DNA of 59,090 nt from an uncultured Methanobrevibacter sp. (GTDB lineage Archaea; Methanobacteriota; Methanobacteria; Methanobacteriales; Methanobacteriaceae). Location: contig ONQL01000007.1 of the NCBI GenBank assembly GCA_900319985.1, positions 1 to 59,090 of the forward strand. The letters are read 5' to 3'. Below, in pieces: positions 18,047-28,468 of this stretch. Within the stretch, counting starts at the first letter, position 1. Each line of letters begins with the position of its first letter. A program made the translations under genes and the position numbers. The notes beneath the pieces are model-generated. The model made no database searches and was not told the origin of the DNA. It was given only the letters and a program-made list of their open reading frames with translations.

Positions 18047-18154
18047 CTAATCATCTTCGAATTCATCCATATCCAAATCAGGATTGAAACCACAGTTTTT
18101 ACAGAACATATCCTCATCTGACATTTCAAAACCACAAACGGGACACTTTTGCAT
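18047..18154 (-). CDS. Small double-CxxC zinc-ribbon protein
   Basis: A 35-residue protein: a zinc ribbon with CPVC at residues 4-7 and CKNC at 18-21, then an acidic tail (DLDMDEFEDD). The start is very well supported by a perfect GGTGAT at 18158-18163. Such tiny zinc ribbons are common in archaea and often act as accessory factors that bind nucleic acid or protein, but nothing specific can be said here. It stands alone, between adhesin remnants and a TPR gene. Confidence 0.72.
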   Translation of the reverse strand: MQKCPVCGFEMSDEDMFCKNCGFNPDLDMDEFEDD

Positions 18155-18464
18155 CAAATCACCTTAACCATCATGATTATTTTTTCAGAAATCCATGAAC
18201 AAACCACAAATCAATATTAATTATGTAAATATTGCATATTAACATTTCTGACTTCAAACTAACTACAACAATAATTGATGGGATGCATGAATATTTTAAC
18301 AGTAGTTTTCAAAAACAGATGAATAAACAATTAAGCATTCTCTCAAATGAATGCTGATTGAAAAATAGGTGAATTCACATAAAGCAATGATGTTTCAAAA
18401 ACCAAACCCTCCATTTCCCATCCACACCACATCCGAATTAATAACTTAATCACAATATTGATAT
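18155..18464. other. Divergent promoter region
   Basis: This 310-bp spacer lies between the zinc-ribbon gene (minus) and the TPR gene (plus). CCGAATTAATAACTT at about 18433-18447 is a plausible BRE/TATA 24 bases before the TPR start, which would make that transcript leaderless. Nothing else is recognised. Confidence 0.4.
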
Positions 18465-19718
18465 ATGAAAAAAGCCAAAGTTAATGCCATGACAACCAAC
18501 AACCATCTAAATTTTGAAGAACTTGACTCAAAAACCTACGAAGATTTATCAAAAACTGCTAATGAACTTCTTGAAGTCGAACATCTGGATTTCGACAATA
18601 GAAAATATCTGGCGAAAGTTCTATTTCTTTTAAAGAGACATGACGAATCCATCGAGCAGCTTGAAATGGCAATATCCAAAAAAAGCGATGATGAAACCCA
18701 GGCACTCATTGCAATAAATCATTTTCAAAATGAAGACTATGAAAACGCATTAAAAATCCTGGATGAATGCCTTGAAAGGGACCCTGAAAACGAAACCCTG
18801 CTTTCATACGCCATGATGTCATACGAGTTTCAAAAGGACTATAAAAATGCTATAAGATACGGCAATAGAATTCTTAAATGCAATTCCAAAAACACATCGC
18901 TCATCAACCGCCTTATAGACTACCACATGGAGCTTGAAAACTATGAAATGTGCCTTGCTTACATCGGACAAATCGAATATGAAGATTTCTATAAAAAAGC
19001 ATCAATACTGTATAAGGCCGGAAGATATGAGGAGTGCATTGAAGAGTCAAGAAAGATAAGGACCGCCGAATCATACCGTCTGGCCGGAAGGTCATATCAC
19101 AAACTGGGAAATACCGTAAAGGCAGTGAAATATCTCTACAGATCCTATGAAAAGGATTCCAATATCAACACATTATTTGAAATTGCCGAAATCTATTTTG
19201 AAGCGGGTGACTATGGAAGGGCAATCCATTTCCTGAATGATTCATTACTCCATGACCCCCTAAGCATCGAAGCACATGCCAAAATCGCCCAGGCATACCT
19301 AAACACCTCACATTGGGATGATGCAGTCGAATATGCAAAAAAGGCAATTCAAATAAGCAAAAAGGTTCCTCAGGCATATATCATACTGGCTGAAGCGTAT
19401 TTTCAACTGGAGAGCGGCAATGTTGAAAAGACATTGGAAATCCTTGATGAAGGAATACATGAAAATCCCGAATCAGAAGAGCTGTGGATGGAAAAAGGAG
19501 GTCATTCATTTCCATATGACATGTTCTCATTCAAGGAATCATATGAAAAGGCAATAAGCCTGAATCCGAAAAATCCCGACATCTACCATGAATACATCTA
19601 CCTTCTTATTATGAATGACGAAATAGAAGAGGCAAAAAGGTATTACAATCAGATGCTGTTTTACAATCCCCTCTTTGAAAAAAGCTTCGAGGAACTTAAA
19701 AAATCGATGTATCTCTAA
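18465..19718 (+). CDS. TPR-repeat protein
   Basis: A 417-residue soluble protein of about ten tetratricopeptide repeats spread over residues 40-410. Examples are RKYLAKVLFLLKRHDESIEQ, DYENALKILDECLERDPEN, AVKYLYRSYEKDSN and YGRAIHFLNDSLLHDPLS. TPR arrays are scaffolds for protein-protein contacts, and no catalytic domain is attached. The first ATG (18465) is chosen because a TATA-like element lies 24 bases upstream, as in leaderless genes. The ATG 24 bases further in is possible. It is a single gene that converges on the secreted protein at 19802. Confidence 0.8.
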   Translation: MKKAKVNAMTTNNHLNFEELDSKTYEDLSKTANELLEVEHLDFDNRKYLAKVLFLLKRHDESIEQLEMAISKKSDDETQALIAINHFQNEDYENALKILDECLERDPENETLLSYAMMSYEFQKDYKNAIRYGNRILKCNSKNTSLINRLIDYHMELENYEMCLAYIGQIEYEDFYKKASILYKAGRYEECIEESRKIRTAESYRLAGRSYHKLGNTVKAVKYLYRSYEKDSNINTLFEIAEIYFEAGDYGRAIHFLNDSLLHDPLSIEAHAKIAQAYLNTSHWDDAVEYAKKAIQISKKVPQAYIILAEAYFQLESGNVEKTLEILDEGIHENPESEELWMEKGGHSFPYDMFSFKESYEKAISLNPKNPDIYHEYIYLLIMNDEIEEAKRYYNQMLFYNPLFEKSFEELKKSMYL

Positions 19719-19801
19719 AAAGGTATATCAAAAAAAATGGTGCCGGCCACACACACGGTGCGACCTAAACATTCAAAAAAAAGTTGCAATCGAACGATTT
19801 A

Positions 19802-20236
19802 TTAATCCAGTGACTCAACCATGCTTACAACAGTATCCATATCAAAGTGGGTAGTTGTAACCATAACCAATTCAACACCTTTGATTCTTACGGCTCCATT
19901 CAATCCATTTGCATCGATTTTATACATGTCGCCAGTTTTGGTCACATTAGCTCCTTTATCTTTCAAATCTTTAAGGGTTTTATTGACTAATGAATCATCC
20001 ACATCAGAACTCATAAGATATGTAACGTTCAGGTCGTTTGCAGAGTCAGAATATGATACTGCATCATCTAAAATTCCGCCTGCTGAATCGGTTTTTTTGA
20101 ATGTTGCGTTTTTTGGAACTTTCAACTTGAAATGGCCGTCAAAGTCATGGTCCACAAGTTCCACTGCAGCGGAAACTCCCCCTATGACAAGACCGAATGC
20201 GGTCAAAGCAATCAATATTGTGAATATCTTTTTCAT
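19802..20236 (-). CDS. Small secreted protein of unknown function
   Basis: A 144-residue protein with a clear signal peptide (MKKIFTILIALTAFGLVIGG, cut after VSA near residue 23). The mature domain of about 120 residues is mixed alpha/beta: FKLKVPKNATF, an acidic helix DSLVNKTLKDLKDKGANV, and a C-terminal MVTTTHFDMDTVVSMVESLD. AAAGGAGA upstream decides the start. It is similar in style to small lipoprotein-like or exported sensors common in Methanobrevibacter. I do not recognise the family. The gene stands alone. Confidence 0.72.
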   Translation of the reverse strand: MKKIFTILIALTAFGLVIGGVSAAVELVDHDFDGHFKLKVPKNATFKKTDSAGGILDDAVSYSDSANDLNVTYLMSSDVDDSLVNKTLKDLKDKGANVTKTGDMYKIDANGLNGAVRIKGVELVMVTTTHFDMDTVVSMVESLD

Positions 20237-20506
20237 AATGTATCTCCTTTAATTAATTCAACCGGTTTGTGGACAATGCATTCCAAAAAGTCAGATTGAC
20301 CAGTGCTGAAAACAAATGCCCTTGTGTAACTCGGTTACTCTTATCGGCCCATCTCTCACCAATCATGAAATTGATGATAAGTGCACCAATAATATAATAT
20401 ATGAATATTCATCATATAAATTACTTTTTAATTAAACATATGATAAATCACCAAAACAAAAGGCATATCCAATTGAAAGTTTATTCAAATCAATCATGAA
20501 AATTGA

Positions 20507-22531
20507 TTATGGAATTACTTTAATCCTTTTAGTTAATGTGGTGGTTCCGTAAGTATTAGCTGACTTGAAACCTACCTTAACAGTGTATTTTTTATTGGCC
20601 TTTAAGTTAATTGTAAGCTTTGCCTGTCCCTTGCCGTCTGTTGAGCGGAAATATGTTTTTCCGTTGACTTTAAATTTAACTTTAACATGCTTTATCGCTT
20701 TTTTATTTGCATCTTTAAATGTGACAACAAATTTTCCCTTTTTACGTATTGTAGTTTTTGAAGCTTTAATGATTGGCTTCACCACTTTTACCTTTATGGA
20801 TTTGGAAGAACCTGTGTAATATTCATTTCCCTTGTAAACCACTTTTATATTGAAAGATTTTGGAGCGTCATTAATTTTAAAGACAGCTATTCCTTTATTG
20901 TTTGTAGGGGCAGTGTAAGTCCTGCCTGCCATTACAATTGATAGCTTTTCGCCCTTAATGGCCTTGTTATAGCAGTCCACCAATTTTACGGATAGCTTCT
21001 TGGAACTTTTATAATACTTCACAAAATTTGATACAATCAATGTTGAATATCTTGAATTCACATCCAGTTCCAATGTCTGATTGTTGATTCTTGCATAGAC
21101 CACATCATCATTTGCTGTCGGCTTAAAGTTAAAAGTTGCAATACCGTTTACCAGTTTTTTTGTGAATGCCTTTGAGTTTGCATAAACTGTAACTTCCAAA
21201 GGCAGATTGATATTTTCATTCAGTTTATGAATCTCCTTTGTTTCATTGTCAAAGTAATAATTCAGATTCACGGTCAAAACATTATTTTTATTCTTATAAA
21301 CGATGCCGTCTGATGAAAATGTCATGATCAGCCATCTTGAAGCATTGATTTTTTCAGGATTGTAGCTGCCGTCATGGGGAGAGTAATAATAGGAGCTTAT
21401 GTTGTTTTGTCCCCACCAGCAGTACTGTACAGTTGCATTATCGTCCAGTGAGATATCCCCGTAGGCACTGTCCTTTTTAATGTAGTTTTCAACAATTGCG
21501 CAGTTTTCCATGAAAAGCTCGGTATCCTTAAAATTATTGGTTACAGCTGCATGGTTTCCTGCATGATTTCGTTCGAAAATTGTATTGTAAACCTTTGTTA
21601 TAACATGCTGACCGCTTGGCGGCGCTAAAATTGCAGCCGCATAGTATCTTACCTCATTATATCCGAAGTAACTGTTGTTTATGATTGCATAATTGTGATT
21701 GCTTATTGCACCGGCAGTGTAGTTTGTGGTCAGGTATTCGAATCTGCAGTTGTTGATTGTTGCATTTCCAAGGTTCAGCAGGGCTGCAGCAGAGTAAACC
21801 ACAAAATTCCTTGAGAATATGCATCCGTCCAGATTTATTTTTCCACCGGATGCGATGCAGGCTCCCACGCCCTCATATGCAGTCAAAAAGTTTTGAGTGA
21901 AATTGGAATTCCTGATATTGGTTTCGCCGAGTGTATAAATGACTCCTCCATATTTATAAGCGCTGTTGTTTATAAAGCAGGTATTTTCGATGTTCAAAGT
22001 TCCAAGATTATTGTATATCGCTCCGGCATTTTTATATCCCTGAGAATTGCTTAAAATACAATTTTTAATTGTAATCTGTCCTCCTTCATTATAAATCAGT
22101 CCACCATTGCCTGTCAAATTACCATTTGTTAAAGTAAGATTGATCAGAGTTATTTTGCTGTTTGAGTTCATCACAAACAGTCTTCCGGAGGACTCACAGT
22201 CAATTATCGTATTTTCCTTTGACTTGCCTATAAGAACAACTGATTTATCAAATGATATATTTCTGTTGTTTTCACCCACATACCTGCCTTCATCCAGATA
22301 TATTGTGGAATCCTTCGAAGTAAAATTTATAGCATGTCCTATGCTATTGAAAGGATTTTTCTGACTTCCATCACCCAAACCATCATCACCTTCAGGTGAT
22401 ATATACACTCCAAATGGTTCAGAATCTGTTAAATTTGTATTGATATCGTCGATTGCACTGACACAGTTTACTGTTGCTATTATTGATAAAATTGCTAAAA
22501 TTACCAATATTTGCTTAAATTGTATATTCAT
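20507..22531 (-). CDS. Adhesin-like protein: beta-helix plus Ig-like repeats
   Basis: A 674-residue secreted protein. The signal peptide at residues 1-26 ends VNCVSA. A pectate-lyase-like parallel beta-helix follows at about 45-390, starting with the family opening GVYISPEGDDGLGDGS and continuing with turns such as GGLIYNEGGQITIKNC. A YCWWGQNN turn closes the helix, as in many archaeal surface helices. Three Ig-like domains fill 395-674, the last two rich in lysine (ASKTTIRKKGKFVVTFKD). AAGGAGG upstream fixes the start. There is no membrane anchor, so wall attachment is probably through the basic Ig repeats or pseudomurein binding (inference). The role is attachment or wall-surface interaction by analogy. 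Confidence 0.85.
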   Translation of the reverse strand: MNIQFKQILVILAILSIIATVNCVSAIDDINTNLTDSEPFGVYISPEGDDGLGDGSQKNPFNSIGHAINFTSKDSTIYLDEGRYVGENNRNISFDKSVVLIGKSKENTIIDCESSGRLFVMNSNSKITLINLTLTNGNLTGNGGLIYNEGGQITIKNCILSNSQGYKNAGAIYNNLGTLNIENTCFINNSAYKYGGVIYTLGETNIRNSNFTQNFLTAYEGVGACIASGGKINLDGCIFSRNFVVYSAAALLNLGNATINNCRFEYLTTNYTAGAISNHNYAIINNSYFGYNEVRYYAAAILAPPSGQHVITKVYNTIFERNHAGNHAAVTNNFKDTELFMENCAIVENYIKKDSAYGDISLDDNATVQYCWWGQNNISSYYYSPHDGSYNPEKINASRWLIMTFSSDGIVYKNKNNVLTVNLNYYFDNETKEIHKLNENINLPLEVTVYANSKAFTKKLVNGIATFNFKPTANDDVVYARINNQTLELDVNSRYSTLIVSNFVKYYKSSKKLSVKLVDCYNKAIKGEKLSIVMAGRTYTAPTNNKGIAVFKINDAPKSFNIKVVYKGNEYYTGSSKSIKVKVVKPIIKASKTTIRKKGKFVVTFKDANKKAIKHVKVKFKVNGKTYFRSTDGKGQAKLTINLKANKKYTVKVGFKSANTYGTTTLTKRIKVIP

Positions 22532-22705
22532 TTTTACCTCCTTATGTATAAATGTTCTTATCGATATTATTTTATTGGAACAAAATTAATAAAGTTATCT
22601 AATTTGAAACCAAACAACTTTTTGCCAAAGTCTGAAAACAACATTAGCAATGCATAGCTATTTCAATTAATCATTTCAAAAATATGATTAATCAAAAAAG
22701 AGTTG

Positions 22706-23068
22706 ATGAAAATGAAAAAGCAGACAAAAATCGTGATAGGAATTCTGGCAGTCTTCACTGTTGCCGTGACAATGAGCGTTGCATTTGCAGAGCCCGTCAG
22801 TGCAAAAACATTCAAAAGCCAGGAAGGATACATATGGGAAATCAAGGACCAGAAATGGGAGGACATGAAAATACAGGCAAAAAACAAGTATGATCATATG
22901 AAATCTATTGGAAGCCATACTCCAGGATATTCAGACAGCCTAAACATTACAGTAACCTTAGGAAATGTCAAATACCAGGGCATTGCATTTGCAGTTCAAA
23001 ATGACCGTGGAGTTCGATGTGAAGTAAGAGGAGTTCTTCCTGATGGCGGACGCCTGACAGGCTTTTAA
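22706..23068 (+). CDS. Small secreted protein of unknown function
   Basis: About 120 residues, starting at ATG 22706 or 22712. GTTGAT before 22712 is the better ribosome site. The signal peptide (KIVIGILAVFTVAVTMSVAFA) is cut near AEPVSA. The mature part of about 85 residues contains W and Y-rich stretches (GYIWEIKDQKWEDMKIQ) and the end GVRCEVRGVLPDGGRLTGF. I do not recognise the family. It is transcribed away from the adhesin at 20507-22531 and converges on the 1724-residue adhesin. Confidence 0.62.
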   Translation: MKMKKQTKIVIGILAVFTVAVTMSVAFAEPVSAKTFKSQEGYIWEIKDQKWEDMKIQAKNKYDHMKSIGSHTPGYSDSLNITVTLGNVKYQGIAFAVQNDRGVRCEVRGVLPDGGRLTGF

Positions 23069-23283
23069 AAATAATATAAAATTATTTTTTTCTTTTTTTA
23101 ATACATCAATTTCTAAAATCAATGCTGAAAAAAGCAAGCATATTCAAATGAAATATGCACAAATAATATCTAATTTTAAAGCAAAAAAAACAGGTTAATA
23201 ATGAAGAATTTCTTCTATAATTCAATATGATGAACTTTAGCAAAAAAAATAAAAAAAGTGATGAAAACCTCATAGGGAGGAAT

Positions 23284-26200
23284 TCATCCATGTGCAAAGT
23301 ATACGAGTTTACTTTCTTTTTGGTAGTTGCTTAAAAGATGTCTTGAAAGTTTAACTGCACCAGTTAATCCTTTAGAGACTACCTGACCGATAGCTGTAGA
23401 TACAACAGGAGTAGGCAGTTTAAGTGGAAGTTTATATAATGAACCACCAAATGAGGCCACTCTCAAACCATTGGAAACACCTTTTAAAACACCGCTCCAA
23501 AAGAGGCTAGGATTCTGATATTCTGTTGTATAAACAGCTCCTAAAACAGCTCCTAGAGCACCACCAATTCCCATACTAGCAAATGTTGTCAATAAACCAG
23601 CAGAAGCTACACCTGCCACTGCAATACTGTACCCAACATTTCCTGCAATTATTACGGTAGCTATTAGAACACCGCTTTCAATCAAATCCATTTTCCATGA
23701 AGCCATTGGATGTTGTTCCATGTAACTGTGACTAGGTCCGGAAATGATAATGTCATCAACATAACCATCTCTGTTGTAGATATCGACATTTTTTGATGCA
23801 TGATATCCCTTGTTATTTGAAAATGTGGACAGAAGAATTACAGCACTTCCGGAACTGTAAATTGCCCCACCATATTTTGCATAATTGTTGGTGAATGTGG
23901 AGTTTGACACAGTCAACATACCTTTATTTACGATAGCACCACCATAATCTTCCTTAAATCTATAGTCTACCTTATTGTTGTTGAATATAGAATTTATAAC
24001 CAACAATTTGCCTGAATTTTCAAGAGCAACGTTGAATCCTTCCATAGTCAAATCATTTATTTGGACATTACCTCTGGAAGCAACTGTCAAGAACTTGGTA
24101 GTATCATCATCATGAGGATTTTGAACAAATACCCTTGCACCTGCACCGTTGAATAATAAGAATCCATAATCCGCCTTGAATAGACTTTGGGAATTAGGAA
24201 TCATGCCGTATTCTCCTTTGACAAAGGTGATGTTAATGATATCATATTTGGTATTTCCATTGACAATTTTTGAAACTTTCATCAGTGATGCGAGGTTATC
24301 CACAACAATATTATAAACAGTATCGTTGAGGCTTTCTCTGGTCAGATATAATCCTCCTTTTTCAGTATTGATTGTTGATGGAGAATATCCTCTGCTGTTA
24401 ACCAATTTGACAACAGCCAAATTCTGAATATCAAAATCATTTTTGTTATTGTTTCTCCATATTAAGTTGGATTTGATTAGATTTCCTGAAAACAGACAAT
24501 TGGAAAATACTGCATTGGAAGAAATTCCAAAACCGTAATATGCACCGCCATGATTAGCGCCGTTGTTTTTGAATGTGGAATTGACGCAGAACACATTGCC
24601 GAAGTTTCTTATTGCACCTCCATCATCGCCAACTTTCATTATATGGTGAATTAAGTTGTCTGTAAATGTACAGTTTATAGCTATGAATGTTCCATAGTTC
24701 TCAATAGCAGTATTGAAACCTGACAATGTTAGGTTTATCAGTGTCAGAGAACCGTATTTAGGAATGTATGCAAAATGATAATCATCATTGTCTTTGTTTC
24801 CAGTGATTTTTATTGTAGCTCCGTTTCCGTTAATTACTACTGGTTTGGAATTGACATCTATAAAGCTACGCGGGTTTACAAAATTTGTGTATCCTCTAAC
24901 AGTTATTGAACGCCAATCCTGTGAATCCCTATATTTTTTAAGATCAGCACTGGTCATGACATATTGTCCTTTGCTGAGGGTTATGTTGAATGAAGTGACA
25001 TTATTAAAACTGTCAATCCATTCTGTGGCATCCTGCAATCCAGCCATATTATTGACATGTAAATTCTTAGTCAAATTGTGATTTAAAGTGTGGACATTCC
25101 TTATACTTAATGATGCATTATTATCAAAGTAACCGTTGTATTTAATATGATTGTATGCTTCCCATGAAGTATCATAGACTACAACCATACTTTTTGTTAT
25201 GGCACGGACATTATCAGTTTTTGTTTTGAAGCTGCATGAGATGAAATTTGTTAGTGAATTGGAATCTGCATATAAAACTCCTCCCAGATTATATTCATCT
25301 GATCCACCATTGTCATTTCCATTGAAAATACAGTTCCTGAATGTAGCCTTGTTCTTGTTATACAATACGGAACCTTTAGTTGAAGTAGCCCATTTTCTAG
25401 CATCATTTTGTGTGAAAGTTGAATTTTCACAATATACTTCCCCATTACTTTCAAATACTCTGTAGAATTTTTTAAATTCAAGATTGTTTACCATGATGTT
25501 TGTATTCGAATCCAAACTGGCGAAATTGTGTTTGTAATCATCCTCAAGTGTTGATCCTCCACCATTGATAATCAGAGTACCATGATTCATATGGACAAGA
25601 TACTTCCAATTTGAATCTTCCCAGAAATTCTCAGATACTTTATATGTGTTCTTTTTAAGAGTTATGACAGTGACGTCAACCTTATAATCCTTGCGAGCCA
25701 TTTTTCTTAAGACATTTGTAAGTTCCTGTGAATTGGAAACTGTCACATTATACAATATGAATGCATCGCCGCTAGTCATGATGTATCTGTAGGTATTCTC
25801 TCCGATAACACTGTAAAATGTGGAATTGGAAGCTGCCTTAAATGTTTCATTTGAATATACAGGCAACATTGCACCATATGAAGTACCATTCAATCCTAAA
25901 TCAACGGTAGAATATTTATTGGATACTGTAATATAATCCTTAATGGTTTTACCATCATATATTGTCTCTACAGTATGACTTCCGGCAGTCACGTTCAATA
26001 GGAAATAAGCATATCCTTCCTCGGAAGTGGTAGCTGTAAATGTTTTGCTTCCAACCTTGAATGTTACTGTCTTGTTGGCTGAAGCGTTTAACTTGACTAT
26101 ATATGGTTCATTGATGTTGAATACGACATTTCTTTTATTTACCGTAATCTTATTCGTATATGATTCACCAGTCACAGGATTAATGGCCTTTACTGTGTAT

Positions 26201-28458
26201 GTGCCAGGTTCAAAATTGGCATATAATATTGCAGCCCCGTTATCATCTGCAATCTGGCTAGCATAATTGACATTGTTTACATTGAAATTCACTTTGGTTC
26301 CTTTAGGCAGATATTTTCCGTTTTTGTCCTTGAATACGGCTGAGTATAATGAGTCATCGCCGTAGGTCTTTTTGATGTCATAGCCGTATACGCTGATGTA
26401 TTTAACATTCATTTCATAAGACAGCTTCTGGGAGTTTATTGTGAAATCAAACTTATGGGTTCCTGTTTCACTCGGAACATAAATCAGCTCAAGTGAGTTC
26501 GCATTTATTTTCTTGGTTATGAAATCGCCTTTTTTGTTTGATGAATATTTCAATGTTTCTAAAACATGATAGGTTACCGGACCTGTAAATAAAACCTTAA
26601 TTATAGTTCTGACACCACTGTAACCATTTTTATCAGCAGCTATAGAAACTGAAAGTGGTTTGGAGTCAGATTTGTCTTTGTTGCTTCCGATTCTATGGTA
26701 TTCTTTTAGCTGATTGCCGATTGAAGCTCCATTTTTGCCCCACCAGTTATTTGATACGTCATCATAATAACCTGTGTTGAATACTGAAACGCCCTGGCCG
26801 CTAGCTGAATTTTCAATGAATGCGTTGTTGGTCAATTTAACATGTGCATTTATAGAATCAGTATAAAGAACTCCACCACGGCCTGCTCCACCATTCTTTT
26901 CGAAGTAATTTCCTGAAATTGTCATTGTACATGCCTTGTTGACATAGATTGCACCTCCGTTACGGGTTCCTCCATTTTTGAGCTGATTTGAGATGAAAAC
27001 TGAATTTTTAATTTCACTTGCAGTTTCTGTATAAATGGCTCCACCATAGTTTTCAGCCCAATTATCTTTAAATGTACAGTTATTTACATTAATATTAGCC
27101 TTAGAACGTATTGCTCCTCCGTAACGTTTTTCCTTACCTCCAGAGGCATAGTTTGATGTGAATGTACAGTTGGTAAAGAAGAGATTGGTTGAACCGCTGT
27201 CTGAGAATACTGCTCCACCGTCACCTGCATTTGCATGGTTGTTTTTGAATATGGATGATGAAAATCTTACATCGCCTGATTTTTTGTTAATGTAGATTGC
27301 ACCACCGAAATCACGGTCTGCATGATTTCCGTTGAAAATTAAATTGTTGTTATCTCTTCCAATTGTATTGGTATATACAGCACCACCATGGTCTTGAGCG
27401 GAGTTGTTTGTGAATGTGTTTTTTCCGCTGAACTGGATGTAATCTGTTTCAATAGCTCCACCTTTGTGGTTTGCAGTGTTCTGTTCGAAAACGGAATTTC
27501 CAACATGTAGCCATTTGTTTGAGTATATTGCTCCGCCGCCTTCAGATGTTGCAGAATTCTGTTTGAATGTTGATTTTTCAATATAGACATGACTGTCACT
27601 GGCTACTTTGACAGCACCTCCTTCCTTAGCGGAGTTCTTGATGAATTGTGAATTTTCAATTATTAAATCATAATAGGAATAGATTGCACCACCTTTAATT
27701 GCAGAATTTCCGTTAAATGTGGAAGAATCAATGAATGCATCTTTTTTTACAAAAATAGCTCCACCATATGATGCTAGTCCTGTAACTTTATTGGAATTGA
27801 ATGTTGAATTTGAAATATCAACAGATTTTTCGGCATGGATAGCTCCACCATCGACTTTCGCCTGATTGTTTTCAAAGACGGATTTTTCAACTACAACATT
27901 TCCTTTGGAAAATATTGCACCACCTGTGATTTTTGCATCATTTCCTGTAAACTTACAATCTTTTATTGTCAATGTGTCAACTACATTATTATAAATTGAT
28001 CCACCAAAACTGCTTGCCTTATTGTTTGTGAAAGTACAGTTAATGATTGTAAATTTGGCTGAACCTGTAATGTAGATTGCTCCTCCATTGAACGAATTTC
28101 CATTGCTAAACTTCAAATTCTTCAAGGTTATGTCACCACTTGATGACCTGATTGAAGCTTTGCTGCAGTCTATCGTATTTCCAGCCCCATCTATGGTTAA
28201 TGACTTGTCAATGTTTATACGATTCGCCGGAGCATAGCTTTTGTTCAATTTTACTGTCGAACCTGCGGATGCACTGCTAATAATCTTTGAAAGATCACCT
28301 GCGTCATCCTTCAATATTGAATCTTGAGTAATTTCAAGACCCTCGCTTATATCGCTTTCCTGCATTATTTGAGTGTCATTAGTATCTTCAGCGCAAACTG
28401 TTGAAATTGAGCATAAAATAAATAACAACAAACAAATAACTGCCAATTTTCCTTTCAT
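23284..28458 (-). CDS. Giant adhesin-like protein with hydrophobic C-terminal domain
   Basis: A 1724-residue secreted protein. The signal peptide is MKGKLAVICLLLFILCSIST. A first beta-helix spans about residues 50-580 with some 20 GGAIY turns and ends at NNWWGKNGASIG. Ig-like domains lie at 590-930. Two shorter helix blocks follow at about 950-1560, each introduced by a tube-capping module (LTNVLRKMARKDYKVDVTVI, LNDTVYNIVVDNLASLMKV). The last 140 residues are quite different: a glycine/alanine-rich hydrophobic stretch (LIATVIIAGNVGYSIAVAG, GIGGALGAVLGAVYTTEY) and an amphipathic end. The usual lysine-rich Ig tail is absent. GGTGAGG overlaps the stop of the preceding adhesin, so the two are translationally coupled. 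Confidence 0.85.
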   Translation of the reverse strand: MKGKLAVICLLLFILCSISTVCAEDTNDTQIMQESDISEGLEITQDSILKDDAGDLSKIISSASAGSTVKLNKSYAPANRINIDKSLTIDGAGNTIDCSKASIRSSSGDITLKNLKFSNGNSFNGGAIYITGSAKFTIINCTFTNNKASSFGGSIYNNVVDTLTIKDCKFTGNDAKITGGAIFSKGNVVVEKSVFENNQAKVDGGAIHAEKSVDISNSTFNSNKVTGLASYGGAIFVKKDAFIDSSTFNGNSAIKGGAIYSYYDLIIENSQFIKNSAKEGGAVKVASDSHVYIEKSTFKQNSATSEGGGAIYSNKWLHVGNSVFEQNTANHKGGAIETDYIQFSGKNTFTNNSAQDHGGAVYTNTIGRDNNNLIFNGNHADRDFGGAIYINKKSGDVRFSSSIFKNNHANAGDGGAVFSDSGSTNLFFTNCTFTSNYASGGKEKRYGGAIRSKANINVNNCTFKDNWAENYGGAIYTETASEIKNSVFISNQLKNGGTRNGGAIYVNKACTMTISGNYFEKNGGAGRGGVLYTDSINAHVKLTNNAFIENSASGQGVSVFNTGYYDDVSNNWWGKNGASIGNQLKEYHRIGSNKDKSDSKPLSVSIAADKNGYSGVRTIIKVLFTGPVTYHVLETLKYSSNKKGDFITKKINANSLELIYVPSETGTHKFDFTINSQKLSYEMNVKYISVYGYDIKKTYGDDSLYSAVFKDKNGKYLPKGTKVNFNVNNVNYASQIADDNGAAILYANFEPGTYTVKAINPVTGESYTNKITVNKRNVVFNINEPYIVKLNASANKTVTFKVGSKTFTATTSEEGYAYFLLNVTAGSHTVETIYDGKTIKDYITVSNKYSTVDLGLNGTSYGAMLPVYSNETFKAASNSTFYSVIGENTYRYIMTSGDAFILYNVTVSNSQELTNVLRKMARKDYKVDVTVITLKKNTYKVSENFWEDSNWKYLVHMNHGTLIINGGGSTLEDDYKHNFASLDSNTNIMVNNLEFKKFYRVFESNGEVYCENSTFTQNDARKWATSTKGSVLYNKNKATFRNCIFNGNDNGGSDEYNLGGVLYADSNSLTNFISCSFKTKTDNVRAITKSMVVVYDTSWEAYNHIKYNGYFDNNASLSIRNVHTLNHNLTKNLHVNNMAGLQDATEWIDSFNNVTSFNITLSKGQYVMTSADLKKYRDSQDWRSITVRGYTNFVNPRSFIDVNSKPVVINGNGATIKITGNKDNDDYHFAYIPKYGSLTLINLTLSGFNTAIENYGTFIAINCTFTDNLIHHIMKVGDDGGAIRNFGNVFCVNSTFKNNGANHGGAYYGFGISSNAVFSNCLFSGNLIKSNLIWRNNNKNDFDIQNLAVVKLVNSRGYSPSTINTEKGGLYLTRESLNDTVYNIVVDNLASLMKVSKIVNGNTKYDIINITFVKGEYGMIPNSQSLFKADYGFLLFNGAGARVFVQNPHDDDTTKFLTVASRGNVQINDLTMEGFNVALENSGKLLVINSIFNNNKVDYRFKEDYGGAIVNKGMLTVSNSTFTNNYAKYGGAIYSSGSAVILLSTFSNNKGYHASKNVDIYNRDGYVDDIIISGPSHSYMEQHPMASWKMDLIESGVLIATVIIAGNVGYSIAVAGVASAGLLTTFASMGIGGALGAVLGAVYTTEYQNPSLFWSGVLKGVSNGLRVASFGGSLYKLPLKLPTPVVSTAIGQVVSKGLTGAVKLSRHLLSNYQKESKLVYFAHG

Positions 28459-28468
28459 ATTAATGACC

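Noticed and set aside
22684..22893. Alternative frame (69 residues) overlapping the small secreted protein
   Set aside because: The other frame has a signal peptide and ordinary composition; this one does not.
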